From assembly GCA_963766175.1 (NCBI GenBank), contig CAVXZE010000002.1, forward strand, positions 124,001 to 188,000: a stretch of DNA of 64,000 bases, written 5' to 3'. The stretch's first letter is position 1; each line of letters opens with the position of its first letter. Shown here in pieces: positions 1 through 8,846 of the stretch. The notes under the pieces were generated by a model. It was not told the DNA's origin and searched no databases. It saw nothing but the letters and a program-made list of their open reading frames with translations. Source of the DNA: CAVXZE01 sp963766175 (GTDB lineage Bacteria; Myxococcota_A; UBA9160; UBA6930). Both the position numbers and the translations under genes were made by a program.

Positions 1-396
1 GTTGTACTCGAACTGACTCTTCCAGGCCTGGAGATCGGCCTCTCCGTACTTCTCCCGGGGATCGAAGGCCAGGACTTCCTCGGGATCCGTGAAGGGACAG
101 TGGACGACGTCGTCCCGATCCACCCCGCCCGCCGCGTACTCCGCGTGGCCCATCCGAGTTCGAAAGTCGCCGAACTCCTGGGTGTAGAGCAGGACGTTCC
201 AGGTGAGAGCGAAGTCCCAGGCCTCGAGGAATGCCCTCTGGGCGCGGATCTTGATTTCGTGTGGGCTCTCGAGCGTGACAGGGATTCCCGTCACCTGGCG
301 AATCAGCTCCCAGTGGCCATGGACCGAGTACTCGGTCCGTGGGACGCGGGGAGGCATCTCCAGGTGCAGTGCCGCCCAGCCGTCGGAAAGACCCAT
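1..396 (-). CDS. Uroporphyrinogen decarboxylase (URO-D) family protein, N-terminal part, cut by window edge
   Basis: An open frame of 132 codons begins with ATG at 396 and runs off the left edge without a stop. The first residues contain the pattern LEMPPRVPRTEYS followed by HWELIRQVTGI. This resembles the N-terminus of URO-D/MtaA/CmuA-type corrinoid methyltransferase relatives rather than haem-pathway HemE. An 'EFGDFRTRMGHAEYA' stretch follows. A GGAG lies about a dozen bases upstream of the start. The catalytic barrel is outside the window, so decarboxylase versus methyltransferase activity cannot be decided. The family call rests on the N-terminal pattern only. Confidence 0.55.
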   Translation of the reverse strand, partial: MGLSDGWAALHLEMPPRVPRTEYSVHGHWELIRQVTGIPVTLESPHEIKIRAQRAFLEAWDFALTWNVLLYTQEFGDFRTRMGHAEYAAGGVDRDDVVHCPFTDPEEVLAFDPREKYGEADLQAWKSQFEYN

Positions 397-612
397 GGTG
401 GATTCGGAACTCCAGAACGATGCGAAAGCCGCGCAGGCGATTGGAGCAGATTGCGCCTCGCCTGTCGAACCGCCCCTGGAGGCGCGGCGCCCCCAGCGCA
501 GAGCCCTCCCGAGCTCGGGACAAGTACTGGGAAAACGCTGGGTTCGACGCCCTAATGCAAATAAACGGAACTGCCGATAAACCCCCGGTGCAGGTGTGCC
601 GGGGAGGAAGGG

Positions 613-1815
613 ATGCGTAGTACCAGACGCACCCTGCGATTGAGGTTCGAGAGCGCTGAGGCGTTCCAGCAGGAGTACGCCGCGAATCTGGTCCATGGTG
701 GAGTCTTCATCCCCACCGACGAGACCGTGGAGCACCGCGAACGCGTGGGGGTCGAGCTGGTCCTGGCGTTCTCCGGCGATCGGCTCACCATGGTGGGCGA
801 GGTGGTGCACAAGGTCGCGCCCGAAATGGCGAAGATGGGAGCGACACCTGGCGTCGCCGTGCAGTTCGACGGCTCGGGGGAGGCGGTGCGAAAACGGCTC
901 GCACCGCTCTGCAAGCTCAGTGTCCCCTCCGTGGAGCAGTCGGCGGACCCGAAGGGGCGCAAGGCGCCGCGGACCAAGGCCCACGTTGCCGCAAAGATCG
1001 ACGGCGAAGCCGGCCAGGTCGCGGGTCACACCCGCGACCTCAGTCACAGCGGCGTGCTGCTCTCGGTGCCGGGCGAGGGAGTCCCGGTCGGGGAGAGGGT
1101 GCGGCTCTCGCTCACGCATCCCACCAGCGGAGAGTCGATGGAGATCGATGGCCTCGTGGTACGCGACATCCGGGCCGACGGCGCCGTTTCCGGGCTCGGC
1201 ATCGCCTTCGAGCCGTCCGAGAAGGAGCGCCCCGCTCTGGAGCACTTCGTCGACGGCGTCCAGAGCACCGAGCACACGCGACGCCTGGGAGGCATCACCG
1301 GGGAGATCGCCGAGGTCGGAGTCCAGAACCTGGTGCAGATGTTCATGAACTCCGTACCGACCGGCACCCTCACGCTGCAACAGGGCCTGCACGAGGGCGT
1401 GATCGGCTTCGAAGAAGGCATGCTCTGCTTCACTCGGCTCGGAGCCGCTTCGGGCCTCAAGGCGTTGGTGCGCCTGATGAGCTGGACCGAGGGGCACTTC
1501 GAGTTTCACGCCTCTCTCGACTCCGTCGAAGAGCGCGAGCCACCGATTCCCCTGGAGGCGGCCCTCTTCGACGCCGTGCGTATGATCGACGAGGGCGAAC
1601 GGATCGACCGCAGCCACCTGCCCGCCGACGCCAAGCCGCGCATCGGCAGGAAGGACACCGATGGAGACGATCTCAGCAAGGTCGAGCTGACGGTGCTCGA
1701 GCTGGTGCGGGCCGGATTCACCGTGCAGCGCATGGTCGACCTGATCCCGGAGCCGGATCCGGAGATCTACCGCGCCCTGGTCTCGCTCTCCGAGAACGGC
1801 GCCATCTCCATCTGA
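613..1815 (+). CDS. Tandem PilZ domains plus DUF4388 protein
   Basis: 400 aa, ATG preceded by GGGGAGGAAGGG. Residues about 1-110 resemble the delta-proteobacterial PilZ variant (NLVHGGVFI). Residues about 115-215 form a second PilZ with a clear DLSHSG turn (DxSxxG). Residues about 224-320 match DUF4388 (GGITGEIAEVGVQNLVQMF... GTLTLQQG). The C-terminal 60 residues look helical. PilZ domains are c-di-GMP receptors, and DUF4388 is common in Myxococcota/Desulfobacterota signalling proteins. The second PilZ lacks a clean RxxxR N-terminal motif, so nucleotide binding is uncertain. The protein has no membrane segment and is likely a cytoplasmic signal-output protein. It stands alone, convergent with aroK. 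Confidence 0.8.
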   Translation: MRSTRRTLRLRFESAEAFQQEYAANLVHGGVFIPTDETVEHRERVGVELVLAFSGDRLTMVGEVVHKVAPEMAKMGATPGVAVQFDGSGEAVRKRLAPLCKLSVPSVEQSADPKGRKAPRTKAHVAAKIDGEAGQVAGHTRDLSHSGVLLSVPGEGVPVGERVRLSLTHPTSGESMEIDGLVVRDIRADGAVSGLGIAFEPSEKERPALEHFVDGVQSTEHTRRLGGITGEIAEVGVQNLVQMFMNSVPTGTLTLQQGLHEGVIGFEEGMLCFTRLGAASGLKALVRLMSWTEGHFEFHASLDSVEEREPPIPLEAALFDAVRMIDEGERIDRSHLPADAKPRIGRKDTDGDDLSKVELTVLELVRAGFTVQRMVDLIPEPDPEIYRALVSLSENGAISI

Positions 1816-1860
1816 GATCCTCGCTGGCCGGTCGAAGGGCACCGGTCGTCACACCCGATG

Positions 1861-2382
1861 TCACCGCTCGATGCGAAGCGTCTCGAACTCTCGGATGATC
1901 TCGTCTGCAACACCGGCCGCGGTCAGCCGATCGGTGTCGATCTCGCGATCCGCCGCGGCCCGATACAGCGGCAGGCGTTCCGAGAGAACCTCCTCGACTT
2001 CCTCCAGAAAGGATCTTCCCTCGGTGAGCGACGGCCGCTCCGTGCTCCCCTGGATGCGCTCGACGATCACATCCACCGAGGCCTTGAGCCAGAAGAGCGC
2101 GCCGCCCCGCCGAAGCTGCTCGACGTTCTCCGGGCGCAGGACCACTCCGCCGCCGGTATCCAGGATCGCCTCGTCGCGCAGGGCAAAGCGCTCGACGATC
2201 TCCGACTCCAGGTCGCGAAACCACGGCCAGCCGCGCTTCTCGACGATCTCGGGAATCGGCATTGCCGCCTCGCGAACGATCTCTTCGTCGAGGCTCACGG
2301 CCGTCATCCGCAGCTTCTGCGACAGGATCGCGGCGACCGCCGACTTCCCGGTTCCGCGGTAGCCGATCAGGACGAGATTCAT
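1861..2382 (-). CDS. aroK: Shikimate kinase
   Basis: 173 aa, cytoplasmic; phosphorylates shikimate at the 3-OH with ATP (chorismate pathway). The P-loop GYRGTGKS is at residues 7-14. The substrate-site DE pair lies in SLDEEI near residue 30, the FRDLE arginine near 58, and the DTGGGVV loop near residue 78. An in-frame extension upstream exists, but the ATG at 2382 starts the family-like MNLVLIG strand. That ATG overlaps the aroE stop codon as ATGA, indicating translational coupling. Length matches the family. The gene is second in an aroE-aroK operon. Confidence 0.95.
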   Translation of the reverse strand: MNLVLIGYRGTGKSAVAAILSQKLRMTAVSLDEEIVREAAMPIPEIVEKRGWPWFRDLESEIVERFALRDEAILDTGGGVVLRPENVEQLRRGGALFWLKASVDVIVERIQGSTERPSLTEGRSFLEEVEEVLSERLPLYRAAADREIDTDRLTAAGVADEIIREFETLRIER

Positions 2383-3278
2383 CGCTTCTCTGCCGGGCCT
2401 TCCGGACGGATCAGATGGTCGAGGACGACCTGCTTCATGACCTCTCTCGGAGCGCGCTCTCCGGTCCAGGCCTCGAACTGCACGACGGCTTGATTCACGA
2501 ACATCTCGATGCCGGGGATGGTCTGGATCCCCCTGGCCCTGGCGTCCTTCAGCAGCCTGGTCTGGTAGGGGTTGTAGACGATGTCCATGACGGCGAGCTC
2601 CGCGTGCATCCACTCCGGGGGAACCAGGGTCGCGTCCTCTCTCGGGTGCATCCCGACCGGGGTGGCGTGGATCAGGACTCGGCTCTCGGCGATCCCCCGC
2701 TCGAGACTCCGGTCGCCGAGGAGCTCGCCGGTCGCGTCCACTCCGCTCCTCTCCTTCAGGTCCCGAACCAGCTTCTCGAGCTCGTCTTCGACGACACCCA
2801 GGATGATCAGCGACGAGGGCGCGGCGCGATGCGCCAGATCGAAGCCGATGGCCCGGGCAGCTCCTCCCGATCCCAGGATCAGGACGGGCTCGCCGGCCAC
2901 CTCGACACCAGCTTCGACGAGCGCCTGACGGGCGCCGGGACCATCGCTCCCGAATCCGCGCAGCCTTCCGGCCTCGTTGACCACCGTATTGATGGAGCCG
3001 ATCTGCGCGTCGACCTCCGCCACCTCGTCCAGGTGTTCGATGATGTCCACCTTGTGGGGAATCGTGACGCTCAGACCGCGGAAGTTCTCGAGGGCGCGCA
3101 TTCCCGCAACGGCGGACCGGACGTCCTCCACGCGAAAGGCGAGATAGACGAAGTCGAGCCCCAGCTCCTGGAAGGCCCGGTTGTGGATCGCCGGCGAAAG
3201 CGAATGGGAGACCGGGTTTCCGATCACGGCGCAGAGCTGGGTGCTGGGATTGAGATCGGCAATCGATCTGATCGTCAC
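2379..3278 (-). CDS. aroE: Shikimate dehydrogenase (NADP+)
   Basis: Reduces 3-dehydroshikimate to shikimate. Hallmarks: HSLSPAIHN substrate serines, IPHK catalytic lysine, NTVV, GFGSDGPGARQAL catalytic aspartate, and a GSGGAARA NADP-binding loop. The C-terminus carries VYNPYQTRLL and EMFVNQAVVQFEAWTG. I chose the GTG at 3278 (299 aa) because GGAGGG sits 6 bases before it. An ATG at 3311 would add 11 residues not typical of the family. The gene is upstream of aroK with a 4-base overlap and divergent from the FAD oxidoreductase. Confidence 0.94.
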   Translation of the reverse strand: MTIRSIADLNPSTQLCAVIGNPVSHSLSPAIHNRAFQELGLDFVYLAFRVEDVRSAVAGMRALENFRGLSVTIPHKVDIIEHLDEVAEVDAQIGSINTVVNEAGRLRGFGSDGPGARQALVEAGVEVAGEPVLILGSGGAARAIGFDLAHRAAPSSLIILGVVEDELEKLVRDLKERSGVDATGELLGDRSLERGIAESRVLIHATPVGMHPREDATLVPPEWMHAELAVMDIVYNPYQTRLLKDARARGIQTIPGIEMFVNQAVVQFEAWTGERAPREVMKQVVLDHLIRPEGPAEKR

Positions 3279-3439
3279 CGCGTTCCCTCCGCCTCGGTGC
3301 GGCAGAACCATAGCCCAGCGACCTGCCCTCCAGAACCCGAGGTGTGCGGCAAGGCCAGGGAACGTCGGATCGCCGTATCGAGACGATCTTTACTACGATT
3401 CTCTACTACGATGATGGGGAGGCGCGGCGGAGGCGAGCC

Positions 3440-4966
3440 ATGAAGGCAGTCGTGATCGGATCGGGCATGTCGGGGCTCACGGCCGCGGCCTACCTGGCGC
3501 AGGCCGGGCACGAGGTCACCGTATTCGAGCAGTTCCCCCAGATCGGCGGTGTGACGGCCACGCTGAAACGCGAGGGCTACGGATGGGATCTGGGGCCGCT
3601 CCTGCTCGAGGGATTCGCTCCCGGTGAGAGCGCCCACCAGATCCTGACCGAGCTCGGTGTGGCCGACCAGGTGCGCACGGTGCGCGAGGATCGAGGCATC
3701 TGCATGCCCGACTTCGCCCTCTGGAAGCCGGAGGAGTACCGAGGGCCGTACTGGCGGCGAGAGCGCCTCAAGGCGCTGTTTCCCGACGAGGAAGACGGAC
3801 TGGACCGCTACTACCGCTTCTACGATCAGACCATGGACGTGATGGCGCTCTCCCGGCGCAGCGAAGCGGCGACGGGCGTTTCCTCCCTGCTCCTCAAGCT
3901 TCGAACCTGGCTGGCCTTTCGCAAGGTCAAGGAGATGTCGAGCTGGTCCGCCGAAACGCTGCTCGACCACTTCTTCGAGCGGCCGGAGCTCAAGGCGGTC
4001 TTCACCGGAATCCTGGCGGACTTCGTGGTGCTTCCCAGCGAGTTTCCCGGTCTCGGCATCCCGGGATGCAATCCCGAGACGTCTTTCGACAGCAGGATTC
4101 CCCTGCAACTGAACCGAGCCGGTCCGCGTACGGTCTACTGCTACGTCATCGGCGGAGTCGGGAAGGTGGTCGAGGCGTTGGCGGGCGCCATCAGCGCGAG
4201 CGGCGGCAAGATCCAGACCGGCGTGCCCATCGAGAAGATCCTGATCGAGGGGAAGAAGGTCACGGGCGTGCGTCTCGCTGAGGGGCGAGAGGTTTCCGCC
4301 GACCTGGTTCTCGCCAGCGGCGGTGCCAGGGAAACGCTCTACCAGCTGGTGGGCAAGCAGCACTTGAGCGAGGAATCCGTCCGCGGTGTCGAAGCCCTGC
4401 AACCGATGGAATCGGTGCTGATGGTTCACCTGGGCGTCGACATGGACGTCGGTCGACACCAGCCGGCGGCGCTCTGCTACTACTACGGCAGCTACGACAT
4501 CGACGGCTGCGTCCGGGCCTGTCGAGAGGGCCGCTACCACGAGGGCCGGGATGGCTTCCTGATCTACCTGCCCTCCATGCACTCACCGGAGCTCGCCCCT
4601 GCGGGCCACCACGCGGTGACCATCTACACCATCGCACCGAACCGGCTCAGTGAGGGGAGCTGGGAAGCGCGCCGGGAGGAGCTGGCGGACAAGCTCGTCG
4701 CAGAAGCAGAGCGCTTCGTGCCGGGACTTCGCGAGCATACCGCGGTGCGCGTGGTGCTCACGCCGGAGGACTTCCAGCAGCGAACCCACCTCGCGCATCA
4801 CGCCTTCGGCGGCATCTCGCCGGTGATGGGCAAGACGAATCCGGCGCACCGGACCGACGTCGAGGGCCTCTGGTTCATCGGCGCGCAGAGCGAGAGCGGG
4901 GGCGGCGTCACGGGTGTCATGAAGGGTGCGCAGAACGTAGCCAGACGCATACTCTCGGGAGGTTGA
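3440..4966 (+). CDS. FAD-dependent phytoene desaturase-like oxidoreductase (NAD(P)/FAD oxidoreductase)
   Basis: 508 aa. ATG at 3440 follows GGCGGAGGCGAGCC. The N-terminal Rossmann fold VIGSGMSGLTAAAYLA, with the acidic VFEQ after strand 2, binds FAD. The C-terminus has the second FAD-contact motif GLWFIGAQSESGGG followed by a GVMKGAQNVARRI helix, as in CrtI and retinol-saturase-like proteins. The substrate is unknown: there is no phytoene synthase nearby, so carotenoid synthesis is not implied. The next gene (MBL hydrolase) starts 4 bases after its stop, so the two probably form one transcript. Confidence 0.82.
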   Translation: MKAVVIGSGMSGLTAAAYLAQAGHEVTVFEQFPQIGGVTATLKREGYGWDLGPLLLEGFAPGESAHQILTELGVADQVRTVREDRGICMPDFALWKPEEYRGPYWRRERLKALFPDEEDGLDRYYRFYDQTMDVMALSRRSEAATGVSSLLLKLRTWLAFRKVKEMSSWSAETLLDHFFERPELKAVFTGILADFVVLPSEFPGLGIPGCNPETSFDSRIPLQLNRAGPRTVYCYVIGGVGKVVEALAGAISASGGKIQTGVPIEKILIEGKKVTGVRLAEGREVSADLVLASGGARETLYQLVGKQHLSEESVRGVEALQPMESVLMVHLGVDMDVGRHQPAALCYYYGSYDIDGCVRACREGRYHEGRDGFLIYLPSMHSPELAPAGHHAVTIYTIAPNRLSEGSWEARREELADKLVAEAERFVPGLREHTAVRVVLTPEDFQQRTHLAHHAFGGISPVMGKTNPAHRTDVEGLWFIGAQSESGGGVTGVMKGAQNVARRILSGG

Positions 4967-4970
4967 ACCG

Positions 4971-5777
4971 ATGCGAATCCACCACCTCAACTGTGCGACG
5001 ATGCATCCCCTGGCCGCGCACGAAATGGTCACCCACTGCCTGCTCGTCGAGACGGAAAGCGGGCTGGTGCTGGTCGACGCCGGCTACGGCACGGACGACA
5101 TCGATCGCACCCGGGAGCGGCTGGGCTCTCTGCTGCCACGGGTGCTCCGCCCCAGCCTGTTGCGATCGGAGACCGCCATCGAGCAGGTGCGGAAGCTCGG
5201 CTTCGATCCCCAGGACGTGAGAAACGTGATCCTCACCCACCTCGACGTGGATCACGTGGGCGGAGTGAGCGACTTCCCCTGGGCGCGCGTACACCTGACC
5301 CGCGACGAGCTCCAAGGCGCCTTCGACGCCAGCACGGCCAGGGAGCGCGGCCGCTTCGGGAAGCTCGGCTGGGCGCGCGATCTCGACTTCACAGCCTACC
5401 ATCCGAAAGGCGATTCGTGGTTCGGCTTCCCTTGCGTCCGCGAGCTCGAGGGCCTGCCGACCGATCTCCGGCTGGTCTCGCTCCCGGGGCACACCCGCGG
5501 CCATGCGGGCGTGGCGATGCGATTCGGCGAAGGATGGCTCCTGCACGGCGGCGACGCCTACTTCCACCACGCCGAGATGCAGGTCGATCCCAGCCGTCCC
5601 TGGGCTCTGGCGCTCTTCCAGCGGTTCGCCGTCGTCGACGACGCCACCAGGCGGCAAACCCAGGAGGAGCTGCGACAGCTGGTGCAGAGCCGCGGCGAGG
5701 AGGTGCAGGTCTTCTGCTCCCACGACCAGCGCGAGTACCAAGCCGCGCGAAACCGCGCCGCCGACGCCGCCAACTAG
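4971..5777 (+). CDS. MBL-fold metallo-hydrolase, lactonase-like
   Basis: 268 aa. ATG at 4971 has GGGAGG inside the end of the preceding gene. Metal motifs: THLDVDHVGG (HxDxDH, the frequent variant of HxHxDH), SLPGHTRGHAG, GGDAYFHH and a late FCSHDQREY histidine. This arrangement resembles AHL-lactonase-like and other small-molecule hydrolases. The substrate cannot be assigned from sequence. It is probably co-transcribed with the FAD oxidoreductase. The 3' end overlaps by 4 bases the stop of the convergent alpha/beta hydrolase. Confidence 0.8.
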   Translation: MRIHHLNCATMHPLAAHEMVTHCLLVETESGLVLVDAGYGTDDIDRTRERLGSLLPRVLRPSLLRSETAIEQVRKLGFDPQDVRNVILTHLDVDHVGGVSDFPWARVHLTRDELQGAFDASTARERGRFGKLGWARDLDFTAYHPKGDSWFGFPCVRELEGLPTDLRLVSLPGHTRGHAGVAMRFGEGWLLHGGDAYFHHAEMQVDPSRPWALALFQRFAVVDDATRRQTQEELRQLVQSRGEEVQVFCSHDQREYQAARNRAADAAN

Positions 5778-6496
5778 GGTGTGTGGCGAAGAAGGAACTC
5801 CCGCACCCGCCGCACGGCATCCGCAACGACTTCCGGCTCCTTCCACCGTTCGACGAGCTCGGCATCCGGCGCCAGACGGGCGATCTCGCGCGAGGTCTCC
5901 GACGGGTGGTAGAGGTCGTTACCGAGGAGAACCAGCATGGGTATCGGACATTGGCGAACGAAGTCGCGTGAGACGTTGAAGACGAAGTCGCCGTCGTACA
6001 TGTTCGACCGGAAGCTCCGCAACGCGGCCTCGGTCACTTCGGGGCGGCTCTTCTCGAGCTCCTCGGCCCAGCCGTCGAACATCTGGTAGAAGGCCTGCCG
6101 GTTGTCACCGCTGCTCCCGATCGGCTGCTGCAGGACGGCGGCAGCTACGCGCTCGGGGTCCGCCTGCATGACCCCGAAGCAGTAGGGGCCACCGATGCAG
6201 CCACCCAGCACGTGGCAGCGCTCGATGCCCAGATGGTCGAGCAGGGCGAGGTGGTCGGCGGTGTAGACGTGCCAGCCGTCGTCGGCAGCCACCGGCGCCC
6301 GGGAGCGGCCCGCGTTGCGCTGGTCCATGGCGATCACCCGGAAGTCGCCCGCCAGCTCCAGAATCGGGTTCCAGGGCGATTGCTCCCAGTGCGCGATGCT
6401 CGAGCGCATGCCACCGGGTGCGAAGAGCAGCAACGGGAAGCCCTGTCCGTACTCTTCGTAGTGGATTCTGATCTCGTCGCGGTCGAAGCTGGGCAT
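5774..6496 (-). CDS. Alpha/beta-fold hydrolase with cysteine at the nucleophile elbow
   Basis: 240 aa. The oxyanion-region segment LLLFAPGGMRSS, the MDQRNAGRS strand and the elbow HVLGGCIGGPYC identify an alpha/beta hydrolase. The nucleophile position holds Cys instead of Ser (GGCIGG). Later, LLGNDLYHPSE supplies the likely acid. The usual C-terminal catalytic His is not obvious; the last candidates are in the RHTP tail. Cys nucleophiles are known in dienelactone hydrolases, but the rest does not look like that family. The gene overlaps the MBL gene convergently by 4 bases. Confidence 0.78.
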   Translation of the reverse strand: MPSFDRDEIRIHYEEYGQGFPLLLFAPGGMRSSIAHWEQSPWNPILELAGDFRVIAMDQRNAGRSRAPVAADDGWHVYTADHLALLDHLGIERCHVLGGCIGGPYCFGVMQADPERVAAAVLQQPIGSSGDNRQAFYQMFDGWAEELEKSRPEVTEAALRSFRSNMYDGDFVFNVSRDFVRQCPIPMLVLLGNDLYHPSETSREIARLAPDAELVERWKEPEVVADAVRRVREFLLRHTP

Positions 6497-6588
6497 GCTT
6501 CCAAGAGTACCCTATACCTCGCTCGGGTGTTCTACCTCCCACGGCGCCCCGAAGGCGGCGACCGGCCTTCCGAGGAGTCGAGAAGCGG

Positions 6589-7809
6589 ATGACAGACGGA
6601 AGCGGAAGGCTCTTCTACGGTTGGTACATCGTCGCCTTCTGCTGGGTGGTCAACTTCGTCGTCTTCGGCATCTCCGTCAACACCTTCACCGTCTACGTGA
6701 AGCCGATCCAGGCCGATCTGGGATGGTCGCGGGGAGAGATCTCGCTGGCCATCTCCCTCGCGGCCGTCGCCATGGGGCTGGGGGCGCCCTTCATCGGCCG
6801 GCTGATCGATCGCGTTGGAGCGAGGCTGACGATGGCGGCGGGGGCCGCGGTGATCGGGGTGTGCACGATTCTACTGTCGCGAGCGCAGTCGCTCCCCTAC
6901 TTCTACGCGCTCTTCATCCTCTCCGGCATCGGCCAGGGAGCGGCTACGATCATCCCGGTCTCCATGGTGATCTCCAACTGGTTCACCGCGATGCGCGGAA
7001 AGGCGCTCGGCCTTGCGATGACGGGCACCGGACTCGGCGCGATGGTGATGGTTCCGGTGACCACCTGGATCGTCGCCAACTGGGGCTGGCGCACCTCCTA
7101 CGCGATCATGGGTTGCATCATCCTGCTGATGGTGCCGCTGAATCTGCTCCTGATTCGCACTCGTCCCTCCGACAGGGGGCTGCAGCCCGACGGCGGCCTC
7201 GTCGCTTCGGAGGAGCCTGCGTCGGCCCAGGGGCTGACCGTGGCCGAGGCCGTGAGGACCCGGACCTTCTGGATGATCGGAGCCATGATGGTGCTGGCGG
7301 GCCTGGTGGCGATGGGCGTGGGCGTGCACCTGATGCCCTACCTGACCGACATCGGGCATACGGAGTCGAGGGCGAGTCTGATCATCGCCGTCATCTCCGG
7401 TATGACCTTCCTCGGGAAGATCAGTCTGGGCTTCATCGCCGACCGCTGGGGCGTGCGGCCGGCGGTGGCTCTGGCCTTCGGCCTGATCCTGAGCGGTATC
7501 GCGCTGCTGATGGGCGCGGGGGCACTCCCCGTCGCCGTCGCCTTCGCAATCGTCTACGGCCTGGGTATCGGGGCGCCACTCGTCGTCAATCCTGCGCTCA
7601 CGGCCGAATGCCTGGGCCTCAAGAGCTTCGGCGGAGTGTTCGGGATTCTGACCCTGCTCAATACCGGCGGCGTCGCACTCGGCGCGGTCCTCACCGGCTT
7701 CATCTACGATGCCGCCGGCTCCTACATTCCAGCCCTGCTGCTCTTCGTCGCCTTGACGGCAGTGGCGGGACTCTGCGGCGTGATGGCACGCCGCGCGGTC
7801 CCAGTCTGA
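6589..7809 (+). CDS. MFS transporter, monocarboxylate/oxalate-formate antiporter-like
   Basis: 406 aa with about 12 hydrophobic segments in two halves joined by a loop near residues 195-220. The N-terminus FYGWYIVAFCWVVNF and the loop GRLIDRVGAR (GxxxDRxGxR) are typical of the OFA/MCT branch of the major facilitator superfamily. The second half repeats the loop as GFIADRWGVR. It is an inner-membrane permease, probably for an organic acid; the solute is not identifiable. The enoyl-reductase gene follows 16 bases downstream in the same direction, suggesting an operon. Confidence 0.88.
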   Translation: MTDGSGRLFYGWYIVAFCWVVNFVVFGISVNTFTVYVKPIQADLGWSRGEISLAISLAAVAMGLGAPFIGRLIDRVGARLTMAAGAAVIGVCTILLSRAQSLPYFYALFILSGIGQGAATIIPVSMVISNWFTAMRGKALGLAMTGTGLGAMVMVPVTTWIVANWGWRTSYAIMGCIILLMVPLNLLLIRTRPSDRGLQPDGGLVASEEPASAQGLTVAEAVRTRTFWMIGAMMVLAGLVAMGVGVHLMPYLTDIGHTESRASLIIAVISGMTFLGKISLGFIADRWGVRPAVALAFGLILSGIALLMGAGALPVAVAFAIVYGLGIGAPLVVNPALTAECLGLKSFGGVFGILTLLNTGGVALGAVLTGFIYDAAGSYIPALLLFVALTAVAGLCGVMARRAVPV

Positions 7810-7825
7810 ACATCCGAGGAAACAG

Positions 7826-8836
7826 ATGGCCAACAACCGACAAATCCTGATCAGAGAGCTCCCGGAAGGATCGCTGGAGGAGCGCCACTTCGAGATGCGC
7901 GAGGTGCCGATCCCGACCCCCGCTGCCGGCGAGGTGCTGACCCGGACGATCTACCTCTCCCTGGACCCGGCCAACCGGGCCTGGATGCGGGGCGCCACCT
8001 ACCGCGCTCCGCTGGCGGCGGGCGACGTGATGGCCGGATTCACGATCGCGGAGGTCGTCGATTCACGGGATCCCGGCTTTCGCCCCGGCGAGCTCGTCGA
8101 GTGCAATAGCGGGTGGCAGGAGCACGCCGTCCACCCGGCGAAGGCGCTCAACCCGCTCGAGCGCCGGGGGCCCTTGAGCCACCACTTGTCGGTCCTCGGC
8201 GGCACCGGCCTGACGGCGTACTTCGGTCTGCTGGAGGTCGGACGCCCCCGCAAGGGCGAGACCGTGGTGGTGTCGGCAGCGGCCGGGGCGACCGGGAGCG
8301 TGGCCGGCCAGATTGCCCGGATCCAGGGATGCCGCACCGTCGGGCTGGCGGGATCCGACGAGAAATGCGCCTGGCTGACCGGAGAGCTCGGCTTCGACGC
8401 GGCGATCAACTACAAGACCGAGCAGCCGCGGCCGGCGCTCAAGGAGCGCTGCCCGGACGGCATCGACGTCTACTTCGACAACACCGGGGGTGAGATCCTC
8501 GAGGCCGCTCTTTCCCGCATGAATCTGCGCGGTCGGGTGGTGTGTAGCGGTGTCGTCTCCCAATACGACACGGCCGCGCCGGCAGCAGGACCGCGGGGCG
8601 TCCCGGGTCTGATCGTCACCAAGCGACTCCGCATGGAGGGCTTCATCGTCTCGGACTTCTTCCAGCAGCGCGCCGAGGCGACCGACCAGCTGGCGCGCTG
8701 GATCGCCGACGGTCAGCTGGTGGTCCGCGAGGACATCCTCGAGGGCCTGGAGGCGGCGCCGCGCGGCCTGATCGGCCTGCTACGCGGCGAGAACATCGGC
8801 AAGCGCATGGTCCGGGTGGCGCCGGAGCCGGACTGA
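7826..8836 (+). CDS. NADP-dependent medium-chain dehydrogenase/reductase (leukotriene B4 12-hydroxydehydrogenase/CurA-like)
   Basis: 336 aa. Shows the zinc-free MDR pattern: YLSLDPANRAWM near residue 45, GGTGLTAYFGLLEVGRP, the nucleotide-binding AAAGATGSVAGQIA, VDVYFDNTGG-like IDVYFDNTGGEIL, and the C-terminal EGFIVSDF. Relatives reduce alpha,beta-unsaturated ketones or aldehydes with NADPH. It starts at ATG 7826 after AGGAAACAG and is likely co-transcribed with the upstream MFS permease, consistent with uptake and reduction of a lipophilic acid or enone (inference). Confidence 0.88.
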   Translation: MANNRQILIRELPEGSLEERHFEMREVPIPTPAAGEVLTRTIYLSLDPANRAWMRGATYRAPLAAGDVMAGFTIAEVVDSRDPGFRPGELVECNSGWQEHAVHPAKALNPLERRGPLSHHLSVLGGTGLTAYFGLLEVGRPRKGETVVVSAAAGATGSVAGQIARIQGCRTVGLAGSDEKCAWLTGELGFDAAINYKTEQPRPALKERCPDGIDVYFDNTGGEILEAALSRMNLRGRVVCSGVVSQYDTAAPAAGPRGVPGLIVTKRLRMEGFIVSDFFQQRAEATDQLARWIADGQLVVREDILEGLEAAPRGLIGLLRGENIGKRMVRVAPEPD

Positions 8837-8846
8837 CCGCTCGCGG

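Noticed and set aside
1815..1860. Terminator between the PilZ gene and aroK
   Set aside because: Only a weak imperfect GCCGGTCG/CACCGGTCG pairing; no stable stem or T-run.
2262..3443. 393-codon plus-strand frame opposite aroE
   Set aside because: Shadow of aroE; no motifs.
3275..4582. 435-codon minus-strand frame opposite the FAD oxidoreductase
   Set aside because: His/Asp/Gln-rich shadow frame; the plus strand has complete FAD motifs.
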